A stretch of 64,000 nucleotides of DNA from Siphonodentalium dalli (Eukaryota > Mollusca > Scaphopoda > Gadilida > Siphonodentaliidae): positions 280,421,426 to 280,485,425 of the forward strand of contig CP136063.1 of the NCBI GenBank assembly GCA_032622095.1, given 5' to 3'. Under the pieces are notes generated by a model. That model was given only the letters and a program-made list of their open reading frames with translations, had not been told where the DNA came from and made no database searches. Of the stretch, positions 1 to 12,812 are shown in pieces (within the stretch, counting starts at the first letter, position 1; every line of letters begins with the position of its first letter). A program made the translations under genes and the position numbers.

Positions 1-680
1 AGCAGAAATGCATCCGTCAAATGTCGGGCTTTCAACATTCGAAGCCATATACAGAAGTTGTCCGGGTACGTCAGTGCATTAGATGAGTATGTGAATTGAT
101 GAACCATATATTGAGAAGTGGCTCTTTGGGAAGATCACCAGGTGTACACGTTGTTAACCCCATTAGGTCACCAAAGCTGACAATACGCAGATAGATAGGT
201 CCTTCTGAAAGCTAGTATACGCATCGACCGAACACCTGTATAGTGTATCGCAAAAGATGACGCATATACCCCATATGTAGCATCTGAATTATACCATAAG
301 CTATACCACGAATGAAGCTCGCTAAGAAATCCAAGCTTTCGAAACCAACACGTGAGCTGGACACCGGCATATGTATTGTTTGAAACATTCCGATTAGTGG
401 CACACTCCCACAAAGAAGAGTAGTGAACTATTGTTGTGAGTGAGATAGATTAATCTGACGAAGAGACGGAAACGAGTCTAGATAATGCTGAATGTGGCAA
501 TTCAGAATAAGCTCAGGTACTGTTGTTTTGATTCTTGGAAGTCATAATATGACTATTCGGCGCACCTATATACGGTTACGGCCAGTATGAGCCCTTAGTG
601 GAGAATGGATTTTGAAATGCCACATTGCGATTGTGGGTTTTCATCCTTCCAAAAGGCTACGACTTACATTGGAACTAATG
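1..680. other. Unassigned sequence
   Basis: No recognisable gene, tRNA or transposon end. Open frames here are short and lack splice or domain support. Possibly intergenic DNA or old repeats. Confidence 0.3.
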
Positions 681-739
681 TATGGCTTATATTATGTACC
701 GTTTCGTTTATACAAATCAATATTATGACAAAAAGTTGA

Positions 740-1800
740 AATTAGTATGTGATAATATCGGCTTCTTTTCAATTTCTACCCGCCAGTTGGCCGCCATATT
801 GACTGTGAGTATCACTTGCCAAACCCTAATGAATAATTCATACATATCAACATGTAATGGTGGGTAGAAATCGCGAAACAATAACGCCCATCCTAAGAAA
901 GTAAAGTAATGTAGACTTGTTTTCAAATTTCGGTCGCCATTTTGGCCGCCATATTCGATTTGGAAAACCATTTCTTGCATGAGATGTAAGGTAATTACTT
1001 CACCTCAGTATTTCCAACTCAACTGTACGCATGGATGGAGTTGTCTCGACAATAATGCCCAATGATGTGAATATGAGGGAATTTCGGTGATTTTTCAAAA
1101 TCTGTCCGCCATTTTGGATTTGGGGGACTTTTATTTGGATATGGTACAAGGAAAGTTCTTCGCCTAAGTGTTCCCAACTTACAATAGTAAGCAGGTGTGG
1201 AGTTGTCATGACAATACTGCTCACTGATGTTAAAATCAGCGATTTTCGGCGATTTTTTATTTCTGGTGGCCATTTTGGCCGCCATCTTGGATTTGGGTAA
1301 ATATTCCTCAACTCAGGTATAAGAGGAATCCTAGCTCGAGTATCTCCTGCAAATATATATGCATGGGTGTTGTTATAATAGCAATAACATTCATTGATTC
1401 GAAACATAACATCGCGTTATTAACGGAGATTCGGCTTTGACCTATGATACCGGCATTTGGGAAAACGTGATATCGGACAAATATATCCCGCAATGAATGC
1501 ATATTGTGGTCCCCATGTATTCGCCAATGACTCCTCTATATGATAAATGTATAACATGACGCAAAAATTCTAACATTTTCCCACAGAAACAAACGAAAGG
1601 TGGTAACATGTCAGAAAAATAGCATATTTTCACATTTCGGCGGCCATCTTGGCCGCCATATTGGATTCTGGGGTCGGATTTTTGGCTAATTTGTAAGGGT
1701 TGTATATTAGCATAACGAATCGAGCGGAAAACAAGACCGCATGTGCTATCATCGTTACTATAATGGCGATCAAAGAGACCTGGTGCATTTAAAAAAAATG
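740..1800. repeat. Tandem repeat array, unit about 167 bp
   Basis: Recurring blocks combine a GTTGTCNNGACAATANTGC segment with a 'TTCGGNGATTTTT ... CCGCCATTTTGG' segment. Equivalent points are near 1037, 1203 and 1370, so the period is about 167 bp; units before and after are more diverged. The GGCCGCCAT motif resembles the core of the tandem-core elements at 3.4, 22.9 and 25.7 kb but the surrounding units differ. Minus-strand open frames here are repeat by-products. Confidence 0.6.
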
Positions 1801-1909
1801 GCCGCCATGATGTCTGGAGTCTCTGCGGCCACTTTTTGTTCTTGTTAACAAGTGAAAAACATTAGAGGAGACCTCAAGGAAGAAAATTAGTGGGGTGAAG
1901 TTAAGTCCT

Positions 1910-1924
1910 GGGGGGGGGGGGGGG
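1910..1924. repeat. Poly-G tract (15 G)
   Basis: Uninterrupted G run. Similar runs occur at 33721, 34204, 48120, 53596 and 57361 and may be assembly-error prone. Confidence 0.9.
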
Positions 1925-2517
1925 AGGTGCAGAGGTCTACCAATATCTCCTGGACTACATCCCGTGCCTTTAAAATGACAATAAAATAAACCAATGTATA
2001 CATGCACCCATTGAGTTTTACAACCTGTGACATGTGTGACAGTTTCAAGAATGCCACCGTGACCCTTACAAATTGGCATGTTTACATTCCGACGGCCACA
2101 AAATGGTCCAAATATGCTCACTACATGACATAAATTTATTACCCTAAATGTTCAAATCTCAATAGGGCGCCGACTAATGAGTTGTATGCATGTCATACGT
2201 CCGTAGACAGTACGAACCCTTGTGTCCAGGTGCAGACATGACCACATGCATTAACCGGCGTTCTGTTGTAATATAATATACTTAACATCTGGTAAATTAT
2301 TCCGATCGTTTGTACAATTTATATAATGGTCATGATTGTTTCACTGCATGTTGAAATTTAGCGCCGGGCACTTCACCCTGCATCAATTTTAAGTTTAAAA
2401 CGGACGATCGGGCATTGTTTCTATACAGAGATATGAATACTGGCTCAAATGAACGTCCGACCCTGATGCTAAATTGGCTCGATCCGCCCACATATGATGA
2501 AGTCTATGCTGAAAAGC

Positions 2518-2760
2518 GCTATTGGAGCCGGCCGTTTACACTTTATAGTGTGTTTCAGAACGAAAAAGTTGAATAAAATCAACAAATTTATGAATTTTAA
2601 AACAATTCAAACGTTATTGTATTCCATGTCCCAGTCCGGACATATACACCAAATTTCATTAATATCCATTGAGAAACACCAAACGCCACATAACACCCCG
2701 TTTACACCTTTTATTTGGAGCCGGCCTCGGCATACACTTTATAGTGTGTCCCCTCATATG
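2518..2760. repeat. Direct repeat around a GGAGCCGG / ACTTTATAGTGTGT motif
   Basis: The sequence GGAGCCGGCC followed by ACACTTTATAGTGTGT appears near 2524 and again near 2717, about 195 bp apart. ACACTATAAAGTGT-like cores are palindromic. Family unknown. Confidence 0.5.
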
Positions 2761-2768
2761 GTAATACA

Positions 2769-3110
2769 TTAAAGGTACACAATCCGATCAGACACTCCTA
2801 AATTACTATTTCTTTGGTTTCAGGGGTAAAAAATATTTGATTCGAGTCGAGGAACCCACCCATCAAAGCTCAGAGTGATTAGATATCGATGTTTGAAATT
2901 TTCTGTTTCTATTGTTTGTTGACCAATCTTTTCGAGGACCACATGCTAAAACCGACAAATTGCTGTTGTAAGATTGATAACTCTAAAATCAAGTGGTTAT
3001 TATTGTTAATAGTAACCACTTGTAGAATGTTAAATTTAGTATTTGTGTTTTATTATTGTGACAACAAAAAGTTAAATATTCATGTAAATACGGGAACTAA
3101 GAGTCAGTCA
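2769..3110 (+). mobile_element. TTAA MITE (AGGTACTCAATCC family), right end lost
   Basis: Starts with TTAA and then AGGTACACAATCCGATCAGA, the terminus shared with the complete copies at 20073, 38561 and 39334. The internal stretch matches the left half of those copies. No inverted right terminus follows, so the copy is truncated. Confidence 0.75.
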
Positions 3111-3375
3111 GACTCGTTCCTAATTAAATAATGATGATGATAAAAGTTGTGTTACAGATGAGAGTTTAAAAGCAGCTAAAATAAGTGTATGCATCAAGAT
3201 GCATGGTAGTATACTCTCCTCCTGAATGTATCAGTTTCGGAGAGCTTCACCAATTCTGGCATGTCTGAGACGGTATTGATCAGTTTGATCCACATAATAG
3301 ATTACTTCGGAAAAATGTAGCAGTATATTTCCATGATCTGACCCTTATTCCATTCATTAAACCCATTCTATAATG

Positions 3376-4187
3376 AAAGTGTAAATGACACTGCAGCTCA
3401 ACTTGGAAACGGAATAATTTCATGTGTTACAGTCAATGGAGTGATTAGGAATGTGGAAAGTAGAAAGGTCTAGTTATGCAAAGAGTAAAATCCAAGATGG
3501 GCGCTGGCAGTCATGTCTTTTTGCCGAATAACCCCAAAATGACTCGTTCCCATCTACATGTCATTTTTAACATCCATGACAAATTTCATGATGATCCGAC
3601 CAAAGGTACGACCTGTATTCCGTGCTAATGGATTGAATTTTTAAATCCAAGATGGCCACTGGCGGCCATGTTTTTTGGCCAAATGACCCCAAAATGACTC
3701 GTTCCCATCTACATGTCATTGTTAACATCCATGACAAATTTCATGATGATCCTACCAAAGGTACGACCTGTAGCCCGTACCAAAGGATTTAGTCATGCAA
3801 AGAGTCAAATTCAAAATGGCTGCTGGCGGCCATGTTTTTTGGCCGAATGACTCCAAAAATGACTCATTCCTATCTACCTGTCAATATTAACATCCATGAC
3901 AAATTTCATGATGATCAGACGAACAGTATGACCTGTAGCCCGTGCTAATGGTTTGAATTTTGAAATCAAAGATGGCCACTGGCGGCCATGTTTTTTTCCG
4001 AATGACCCCAAAATGAATCTTTCCCATCTACATGTCAATGTCAACAGCTATGACAAATTTTATAATGATCCGACCAAAGGTACAACCTGTAGCCCGTGCT
4101 AAAGGAAATTGTTGACAAATCACACACGGACGATGGACGACAAAGCCATGGCAATAGCTCAAACTTTACAAAGTAAAGTTGAGCTAA
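3376..4187 (+). mobile_element. Helitron-like element with about 160 bp tandem core (short copy)
   Basis: Begins near AATGACACTGCAGCTCAACT and ends with a hairpin (GCTCAAACTTTACAAAGTAA and its complement) then GAGCTAA. Between lie about four diverged 150-165 bp units, each with an AAGATGGC...GGCGGCCATG motif and a 'CATCCATGACAAATTTCATG' motif, then a CACACGGACGA stretch. Ends match the larger copies at 22861-25242 and 25721-26658. Hairpin plus CTAA resembles a Helitron 3' end, and a satellite core is typical of bivalve pearl-like elements; class assignment is inference. Confidence 0.7.
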
Positions 4188-4529
4188 TTATGTTATTACA
4201 ACGGTAATTGTATAACATGAAATAGTGCCATGTGTACCCAAATGTATTATTGTTGCACATACGTTATCTTTGACCTTGGCTTGTCGTTTGATTGCATTCC
4301 ATACTTATGTACGCTAAATCAATGTTTGTGACCATTGCTGATTTAGTTTGAACAACTATTTCATTAAATTCATGCTATTAAATACGTCAAAGTGTCCTAT
4401 TTATCTGGGACTATTTCTTTACTACGCATAGTTATCTCAGGTCTTATAGAGAAGCCGCTGCTAGTTTCATGTCCAATTTATTGATTTAAGCAGGTCTTAT
4501 GGAGGTTTGAATCAAGTAATATATATAAT

Positions 4530-4650
4530 CTACAACTCCTCCACTGTTTATAGAAAATTTACAAAACAAAGGCTCGGTCCAGACCTAATTTACTGAACTT
4601 GTTTTGTAAATTTCGCTATGAACTGTGGACGAGTTAATTGTAGATCCTCA
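4530..4650. repeat. Imperfect fold-back palindrome
   Basis: Arms around TAGAAAATTTACAAAACAA and TTGTTTTGTAAATTTCGCTA, with further outer pairing (ACTCCTCCACTGT / ACTGTGGACGAGT), form a ~120 bp hairpin. Similar size and design at 17540-17645 and 35515-35650. Confidence 0.6.
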
Positions 4651-4834
4651 TTATTTACTGCAGTGTAATTCATTCAAGAAAACTTGTTGGTTGGTTTGTG
4701 TGAAGCATTCGTTTGTACATGTATACATGTATAAACGAGAGGCCGATCATGATCGGCAGATGTTTAACCCATACATTGGCGATAGTGATTAGCTATTTTC
4801 AGCTTGGACGCTAAAATCCTATCTTTTTTAAAAA

Positions 4835-5200
4835 GGGCCATAATTCTGTTAAAAAAAATCGAATCAAACCCAAATTATTAATTCTATCTGTATTTTGGGC
4901 TGAGAAACTCACATTCGAAATTTAATTTCAATCAGATAAATTTGTTTTGAGTTATTGCGGCATGCATGAATTCTAAGTCGAAGAAGGGCCATATCTCCAT
5001 AAAAAAAACTCTGATCAAACCCACACTTGAACTCGAACTTGGGCTGAGAAACACATATACAAAATTTGGTTCCGATCGAATAAAAAATGTTTGCGTTATC
5101 GCACCATGCATGAAATGTCTAGGACAGATGGAGAGAGAGATGGACAAACGACGAGTGGTCAATCCAGACGTCGAAGAAGCTATGTGTACCAAATAAATGA
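4835..5200 (+). repeat. Two-unit tandem repeat (about 165 bp) ending in GGACAGATGGA tail
   Basis: Two diverged units each run from AAGGGCCATA through 'GGGCTGAGAAAC' to a 'ATGCATGAA' block, then GGACAGATGGAGAGAGAGAT and a TGTGTACCA end. The same layout (tandem units plus a GGACAGACAGATGGAC tail) recurs at 6000-6580. Confidence 0.6.
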
Positions 5201-5749
5201 ATCATTCAATAGGGGCAAAGAGTGTGTCAAAATAATCAAACATAAAATGAGATATATCAGATAACAAGTATTTCTGTTAAAATATCAGGAATGTTGAAGG
5301 GTTAATTTTTAACAACAAAAATCCATGCAAGTGAAGGAGGAGAAACCTGGAGATATAATATAATGAAAAAATGAACAATATAATATAGCCAGTACAATTG
5401 ATGACTAGGGTTAATAATTTTAACTCTATAAAATTAGGGGACTGTACCAGGTATGTCACTAGAATATTGCTTTGATAGGTTATCACTGGAGAGATACAAG
5501 TCTATAGACAGCAGACACCAGATACGTATGTGGGAGTTAATGAACTCTGTGCCACCACTGTCATTTCATTTCTGCAGTAGTGAGGTGTGAGATCAGATTA
5601 TAGGAATGTGAGACTTTATAAAAATAAACAAACACTGCACACAACCCAGATGCTGACAGGTTAGCTTCTCTGAGTACAGCTCCATTATTCACTTGTTGAT
5701 AAACAATTTCCCCCAGTGTTATTTGTCTGTCTCCAACTAGCACTCACCA

Positions 5750-6580
5750 AAGATTTTCATGTGAAATGACATCAAGAGGGAATGTTATCATTCTATTTCT
5801 AATAGAGTTGTCCACCATATGGCATTTAAAATGGCTTTGGGCTTACATGTATATGTAAAACAAATGAAGTCTCAACTTTGCATATTGGATATTCACATGA
5901 TAATTTATTGATAGCATTATATTAAATGCATCTATTACAATAAAATCTTCATACAGGACATCACACTTAATGTATACAACTATCAAATAGTGTTCATTAT
6001 AATAACACTGGTTCAAGAGTATAAGGGTTAATTAATCAAAACCAAAATCCATACAGATGAAGAGAGTGCTAAGGAAAACCTAGGTACCATAAGAAATATG
6101 AGGTAAATCAGAAGAAACGTATTTTACTTATTGCTTTGGATGGCAGTCTGTGAAAGGGTTAATTATTTCTAAACCAATCAACCAATCGATACCAAAAACT
6201 ATACAGGTGAGGCATATGTCATAAACCTGCATATAAAATATGAACACAATCGGACAAAAAATACTTAAGTTATGGCATCGGATAGAACATGACCATGTAT
6301 GGATGGAAAGTGTTAATAATTTCTAAACCGATCGATACCAAAAACTATACAGGTGAGGGGTGTGCCATCGTAAATATGCACATTAAATTTGAACATGTGC
6401 CATCGTAAATATGCACATTAAATTTGAACACGATCCGATAAAAATTACTTGAGTAATCGAATCGGATAGCAAGTGTCTACGGACAGACAGATGGACGAAC
6501 AACAGATGGTTGATCCGGATGTCAGCACTATGTGTACCATACATGGTATGGGTACACATAAAAAACAATCCAGTCAAAAT
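5750..6580 (+). repeat. Dispersed repeat with about 150 bp tandem units; second copy at 30300-30940
   Basis: The non-tandem left part (GAAATGACATC ... TTTATTGATAGCATTATATT) and the tandem right part (AAGGGTTAAT ... CCAAAANCTATACAGGTGA) are both present at 30300-30940. It ends in GGACAGACAGATGGACGAAC and TGTGTACCATACA. A 36 bp local duplication lies near 6363-6430. Confidence 0.65.
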
Positions 6581-7047
6581 GACTATTTATTAACGAAGAA
6601 TGATGTTTTTTAGGCGTACAGTCAAAACAAAATCTTGTTATGAGTATGTCTGTAGTCCATACCGACATGTATGTGGGTACCAATCACAACAACCATCTAA
6701 TAAGAATTTTGTGATTATGGGACAAATATGGGTACCTCCTTTTCTAATTGAAGTGAGAGATTTCAGTTGCATGCTGGACACTTTTAGTTTCGCCAGAGAC
6801 ATGCCAAATCTTGTACATATATGTATACATGTATTGGGTCCGATTAATCTGCAAATTATTACAAACCTGAACACCATGTGTGGCTTTAACTTAAAATTTG
6901 AGAGATTACACATGAAAAATGAAAAAACTTATATGGAAAAAGGTCTTTGATTTTCATCTGTTGGTTGATGACATTTGTGAACAATTGAAAATTGTTTAAC
7001 CCTTTCTGTACTAAATACTCATTGACGAGTTGTTATCACGTAAGAAA

Positions 7048-7137
7048 TGTTCAGAATCTTCAGATACCAAGTTCAACAAATGGCCTATATATGTTCAGAA
7101 TCTTCAGATACTAAGTTCAACAAATGGCCTATATTGA
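7048..7137. repeat. Local tandem duplication, about 45 bp unit
   Basis: The block ATGTTCAGAATCTTCAGATA...CAAATGGCCTATAT occurs twice in a row with one clear substitution. Confidence 0.8.
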
Positions 7138-7859
7138 ACATATCATCTGAACAATCCTTCTGCACTTGTATTATCTTTCATGTTTTGACGTCTGCTTATA
7201 TTTCCTGAATATAATAGAATATTCCAATGCATAATTTTATAACTGAATGGGAGATTCCATTCAGTAAAGATAGGGTTAATAAACGATCCAGTGGAATAAC
7301 AAGCACATATGTGTATGCTTTTTTAAAATAGAAATATTAAACACCTTCAAAATCAAATATTTTTTCAGTGTTGCTTAATATACTATGTGGTAACATATCT
7401 GAAGATTATTAAATTGGTGATATAATGTTATACTCTTCTTGTATTATAATTGTTATAAACATAAGTATTCATTATATCACCAATAAACAATCAATCAAAT
7501 TGAAACACTTTTTTTCTTTTCTTCAAGCGAGCAAGTTTGTGATTCATTTAGAAAGACAGCTAACCTTAAATGTTTTTCTGTGATAAAGGATTTGATCTGT
7601 GGAAGATTGTAATATGATACAAAGTTCCAAAATTCTAATACCTTGCCATACTACATGTACATGTATAAGAAACCGTGACACACCCCCATTGACTTAGTTT
7701 GGGAGATGATTGAAACACAATCTAATATCTGTATATTAAATATTATGTGAATTTATTTCATACAAAATGGATGAGTATCAGTAACAAAATTGAAAATAAA
7801 ATAACACTTCTTTGACAATGTTCCATGGGCAAACGACAGCAGTGAGACATAATGTTGGT

Positions 7860-8212
7860 TTAACCCTTTACCCAACAGAAGGGCCCTGTGCCAATGCATT
7901 CTCTTATATATATGCGAGTCGACCATAGGTCGCCTCGCATATATAAGAGAATGCATTGGCTTAACACATTAAAAATTATAAAATTGTTGAAAGAATGCAT
8001 TCTTTTATATATGCGAGGCGACCTATAGTCGACTCGCATATATAAGAGAATGCATTGGCACAGGGCATAACTGTAACTATCACAATGTGGTAAAGGAGCC
8101 GGTTCCAATGATATCCATATTTGTATGGTTCTATTGAGACAGACCGAAGATATTTTAGGCTGTTGAAGCTTTATTTGGCCGGTTTTGGCCGGTTTGTTGG
8201 GTAAAGGGTTAA
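7860..8212. mobile_element. TTAA MITE, CCCTTTACCCAACA termini, two hairpin modules
   Basis: TTAA at both ends and perfect inverted termini CCCTTTACCCAACA. Inside are two inverted copies of a ~69 bp hairpin (AATGCATTCTCTTATATA arms) at 7890-7960 and about 7995-8060. TTAA duplication and CCCTTT-type ends suggest mobilisation by a piggyBac-like transposase. No coding capacity. Confidence 0.85.
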
Positions 8213-8312
8213 AGGGACATGATATCTTCAGAGCTCAAACTAATTCCAGCTAGTTCCTCGCACAAAGATAGGTCAATAAAATATGTATGATATTTGAATA
8301 TGGACTATGCTG

Positions 8313-8713
8313 TTAACCCTTTACCCAACAGAAGGGCCCTGTGCCAATGCATTCTCTTATATATGCGAGTCGACCATAGGTCGCCTCGCATATATAAGAG
8401 AATGCATTGGCTTAACACATTAAAAATTATAAAATTGTTAAAGAATGTAAGAAAAAATGGTAAAAAGTGTTTAAAAAAAGATTTTTTTTAGGCCAATGCA
8501 TTCTCTTATATATGCGAGGCGACCTATGGTCGACTCGCATATATAAGAGAATGCATTGGCACAGGGCATAACTGTAACCATCACAATGTGGTCAATGAGC
8601 CGGTTCCAATGATATCCATATTTGTATGGTTCTATTGAGACAGACCGAAGATATTTTAGGCTGTTGAAGCTTTATTTGGCCGGTTTTGGCCGGTTTGTTG
8701 GGTAAAGGGTTAA
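8313..8713. mobile_element. TTAA MITE, CCCTTTACCCAACA termini, second copy
   Basis: Same termini and internal order as the copy at 7860. Hairpin modules at 8343-8411 and 8492-8560 are in opposite orientation, so the whole element is nearly symmetrical. The ~100 bp after it (to 8815) duplicates the ~100 bp before it. Confidence 0.87.
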
Positions 8714-8815
8714 AGGGACATGATATCTTCAGAGCTCAAACTAATTCCAGCTAGTTCCTCGCACAAAGATAGGTCAATAAAATATGTATGATATTTGAAT
8801 ATGGACTATGCTGTT

Positions 8816-9200
8816 AAAGTGACGTGAAACAACCCGATAGGGTGAAACAACCCGATAGGGTGATCAAATAGAAATGAAGAATAAGCTTGCTCAAAGTAGA
8901 TATGTTCAAAAATATTATATCCAAATTGACAAGAAACACTGTCATTCTTAAATATTAATTAAATGCAGTGACTCTGGATGGCGATATTGTTTTCCTTAGT
9001 GTATCTCCGATAGTTGCGTCCCTAATCGAAAAGTAAATATTTACAATTGAGCATTGTTCAGGTGTTGTTTTCTTTGGAGTGGTATGGTCGATTTGCCTGA
9101 GATTTTCGGCGATGTTAGTATACTGTTACATTTATCCAGTTGGCATAGCGCCTAAAAACTAACTATCAGTTTCAAGCACCCGAACAATAATATGTCTTTA
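8816..9200 (+). repeat. Low-copy repeat beginning AGTGACGTGAAAC
   Basis: About 385 bp shared with 15885-16252 and 34422-34797, ending near ATAATATGTCTTTA. All three copies directly follow a TTAA at which a TTAA-type repeat end lies. No gene seen. Confidence 0.7.
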
Positions 9201-9845
9201 AAGATGACCTGCATGATATAACTCTCCTATATTAATATTTCGTTAGTTTCTGGTGTGAAAAATATAAAATAACCTTGGTCTGCATGTCCTGCTAATATTC
9301 TATGATGCTGGTGGATCCTGCTTAATTGATATGATGCTGTTAAGAAAAAGTATCGTTATTTTCACGGTGGGATTCACTTGGTTTCGAGGTTGGTGAGTAC
9401 TATGCATTCAATATGTGCAAACGCACAACATCATAATGTACGAGGAACTGACACAAAACATAGCAGTTTGACTGTTATGAGCATATGTCGGTTTATTTTT
9501 GAAACAAGTTGATACCTTATTTGTTTGGAAATACTTACCGGTAGTGGTTTTCTGTAACATTTTGACCAAAGTTGCCAGTCAGAGGTGCGTGAAATACACC
9601 AGTACTTACATCTTGGAAAATCCTTCGACTGACAATTTGGTCAGAATGTTGGAGCAAACAAATGTGAATTTGGACATAAATGAGGTACCAGCTTGTTTGG
9701 AAAATAGTATAGCATCTGCTCGTAGCTGTCAAAATACTACGTAATATGTCATATCTTAGTTTTTTTCAAGCTTCTTGTCGCTTTTTAGAACACCTCGGCC
9801 ATTTTGAATGCGCGATACTAATGATTCCCCACCGTGATTTTGTTT

Positions 9846-10174
9846 AGTAAAGGTACTCAATCCGATCAGGCACTCCTAAATTACTATTTGTCTGGCTTCA
9901 GGTGTAAAAAATATTTGATTCGAGTCGAGGAACCCATCCATCAAAGATCAGAGTGATTAGCTATCGATGTTTGAAATTTGCTGTATCTATTGTTTGTGGA
10001 CCAATCTTTTCGAGGATTAGTCCACAAACAATAGAAACAGCAAATTTCAAACATCGATATCTAATCACTCTGAGCTTTGATGGGTGGGTTCCTCGACTCG
10101 AATCAAATATTTTTTACCCCCGAAGCCAAAGAAATAGTAATTTAGGAGCGCCTGATCGGATTGAGTACCTTTAA
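9846..10174. mobile_element. TTAA MITE, AGGTACTCAATCC termini
   Basis: Inverted termini AAAGGTACTCAATCCGATCA, with TTAA intact at the right end and mutated at the left. The two halves are near mirror images around 10010-10025, making it almost one hairpin. Related copies lie at 10636, 20073, 38561 and 39334. Confidence 0.82.
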
Positions 10175-10530
10175 AGTTGTCATTTATTTTCACTGTGTTT
10201 GGCTGATCTGAACAATTCAAGTAAAAGTCACTATATATGTGTAGAAAACTTTATATGTATAAATCATTTAAAAACATGTATATTGTGAAATAGTTTTACA
10301 ATGGTGGTGTTGGAAACCGGTCATAATTCAGCTGGTTATCCCTGTAGTTTTGCAAACCCCAGAACTTCCATTATTAAAATATTTTAAAATATATATTTTA
10401 ATGTTTCATACACAACTGACATTTAATTTGCTCAAATCGCTTGGATTAGCCAAACACCGTAAAATGACAACTTTAGAAGAAATAAGAGTACTTTTTCTTA
10501 AAACCATCGCTTATCCCTACCGCAACATGA

Positions 10531-10613
10531 CAATTCAGCAGGACCCACCAGCAACATGGCAATTCAGCAGGACCCACCAGCAACATGGCAATTCATCAGA
10601 ACCCACCAGCATC
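10531..10613. repeat. 29 bp minisatellite, about 2.8 copies
   Basis: Unit CAATTCAGCAGGACCCACCA plus GCAACATGG repeats head to tail, the last copy with substitutions. Confidence 0.88.
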
Positions 10614-10635
10614 AGAGAAAATATGGTAGGACCAC

Positions 10636-11072
10636 TTAAAGGTAGTCAATATGATCAGACGGTCCTCATATCATCTAGATAAATAACAACATTTCTTCAA
10701 AATACGCTTTAGGTATCAGAATCGATTCATTGCAACAAAATAATGCTAATCACCGTCAACTATGGTATCAAATTTCCCAAAAACATGTTATTTATCAATG
10801 TTTTGTTCAAGGAAATATGGCTGAATTATCACTTAATCGAATATCACAAAATTTGTCCGTATTACCACTTGATTTTAGAGTTACCCATCTTCATCCACAA
10901 TTTTGTCCGAGACTGTTGGTTTGACGACTGTTTTCTGGGCCACAAATAATTGCACATCTCGAGAAATAACAAACTTCAAAAATTGATATCTGATCACTCT
11001 GAACTTTGATGGGCGGGTTCCTCAACACAAATCAAATATTTTTTACCCCCAAAGCCAAAGAAATAGTAGGTT
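10636..11072. mobile_element. TTAA MITE of the AGGTACTCAATCC family, right terminus lost
   Basis: Starts TTAAAGGTAGTCAAT and carries the same internal order as the copy at 38561 (CAACATTTCTTCAAAATACG, then ...TTTTACCCCCAAAGCCAAAG). It breaks off after AAATAGTA without the right terminal repeat. Confidence 0.7.
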
Positions 11073-11346
11073 TAGATTCTATGAAGATGGATTATTATGT
11101 TTATAATGGTAATTTTTATAAACCTGTTGTACAGTAAACTGGCCATATTGAAGTTTGAGGTGCATGATTATATGAATTGAGAAATCGTGCTTTCTACATG
11201 TTTGAAGTTATCATATTAACTCTGAATTATCTAAACTAGTTTCGATAAAAAATTGGCTGCCAATCATGCAAATCAGCTGACTTTCAGTCGCTAATAGAGG
11301 TCCATGTTTGAAATTACCCACTCTAAACGTCACAACTGGCCCTATT

Positions 11347-11584
11347 TTAACTCTTTCATGATACTGTGCCAGTGCACTCTCTTATATGTGCGAGTCTCCC
11401 ATAGGGGGCCTCACATAGCCTTTATCAGAGAATTCACTGCTTTAAAAGGTCAAAGTAAATTTTGTTAGGCCAATGTATTCTCTTATATGTGTGAGGCTCC
11501 TTATGGGAGAATTGCATATATAATAGAATGCATTGGCACAGGGTTTTCGCAAAATTTCAGGAAGCTCCAGCATGGAAGGGTTAA
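11347..11584. mobile_element. TTAA MITE, CATGA/GGAGCT class
   Basis: TTAA at both ends, left end TTAACTCTTTCATGAT, right end AGCTCCAGCATGGAAGGG then TTAA. It contains two diverged versions of the hairpin module (GCCAGTGCACTCTCTTATAT and GCCAATGTATTCTCTTATAT). Confidence 0.75.
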
Positions 11585-12371
11585 ATTATTAGGATTTGCC
11601 ATATAAAATTAAAATAACAATTTGTGAGAAACATTACTGTTTTCCCTTAAATATAGTATATCTCTTCCCTGTACTTTCTGTATAGATTCAGGGTACATGT
11701 ATCATCAACATAATATCTTGAGTTAGAGAGATCAGTCAACAAGAAATGTTTTTTTTTTCATGAACTAAGACAGAAAATTTAGCTGTTTTTAGAACATTAC
11801 ACTGCTCAGCTGGGAAGTTTGTCTGCAGTTTGAAATAACAATCTTCCTCATCATTAATTATGGAACATTTTCAATACCAGACATCAATCAGTTTATATGA
11901 TAAAAAGTGGAATGTCTCAGACAGGTTATTGGCTCAGTCATATGGCAAGAAAGTGTTTGAAATTTTAGAAAAACCGTGATTCCTGAATGGATCTTATCAT
12001 CCAGTTGATATGATAGGCAGATAATATATAGGCAGACCACACATGGCGTGTGAACAGTGTTCACGCTGGGCTGAAAAATCTTTTGGCGAATTTATTGGCC
12101 ACTTCTGATTTTTTTTGGCCAAATTAAAAAAATTCGGCCAAATTAAATCCTCATTTTCTGGTCTCACAATTAATGAATATTACTTAGGTCATTGCTGTAG
12201 CTTGCGGCATAACAAACAAAGTAAGATCATGTTAAACTCCTTCACTCAAATGTGTGGTTCTGTGTTTATTACACACACACAGTCACACACCAGCAGTCAA
12301 TATTATTTAGTATCAAATAATTGATTCCATTTCATTTCCATGCAAGTTAGTCATCCACCAAACACAGCACA

Positions 12372-12433
12372 ATGTTGTATTATTGTTGTATTATTGTTGT
12401 ATTATTGTTGTATTATTGTTGAATTATTGTTGT
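12372..12433. repeat. 11 bp microsatellite (TGTTGTATTAT)
   Basis: About five head-to-tail copies of TGTTGTATTAT with one A variant near the right end. Confidence 0.85.
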
Positions 12434-12701
12434 AGTACTGGCTGGGTTTTTGGTGCATGACATTATTTACATACTCTCTTACTCATAATTATTATTTTAT
12501 ACCCCTGAAACTATACAGAGAGGATACACCGTCTTTAATCAATGCAACATAATGAGCAATTTCAAAGGAATGTTGTAAAAAGCTAAATATTATACATGTA
12601 CAACCAATTTTATATTCAGGATTACAGATTCAAGCAGATATTAAATAGGTTATGGTGATATATCTTCATTTCAATTTTAGATCTGACAACTTCACATGAC
12701 A

Positions 12702-12812
12702 TACAGTAATGCTCTAAATAATCGACTCCTTAACATATTTCCGACTAAATCCTGAAAAATTACCCATAATTCTGCTGTGGTTAAGGAGTCGATTATTTAG
12801 AGCATTACTGTA
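12702..12812. mobile_element. Small palindromic MITE, TACAGTAATGCTCTAAATAA termini
   Basis: Inverted ends TACAGTAATGCTCTAAATAA, extending about 30 bp into each side, with a short central loop. It is a deleted form of the ~214 bp version at 57123-57336. Other copies are at 17670, 39899 and 43949. Possible TA target. Confidence 0.85.

Noticed and set aside
8300-8580. Direct-repeat/spacer look of alternating hairpins, considered as a CRISPR-like array.
   Set aside because: Only two inverted hairpins per element, no unique spacers, and eukaryotic context; it is a MITE.
9499-9744. An 81-codon plus-strand frame and its antisense partner.
   Set aside because: No domain, no splice or promoter support, no recognised homology; not reported as a gene.
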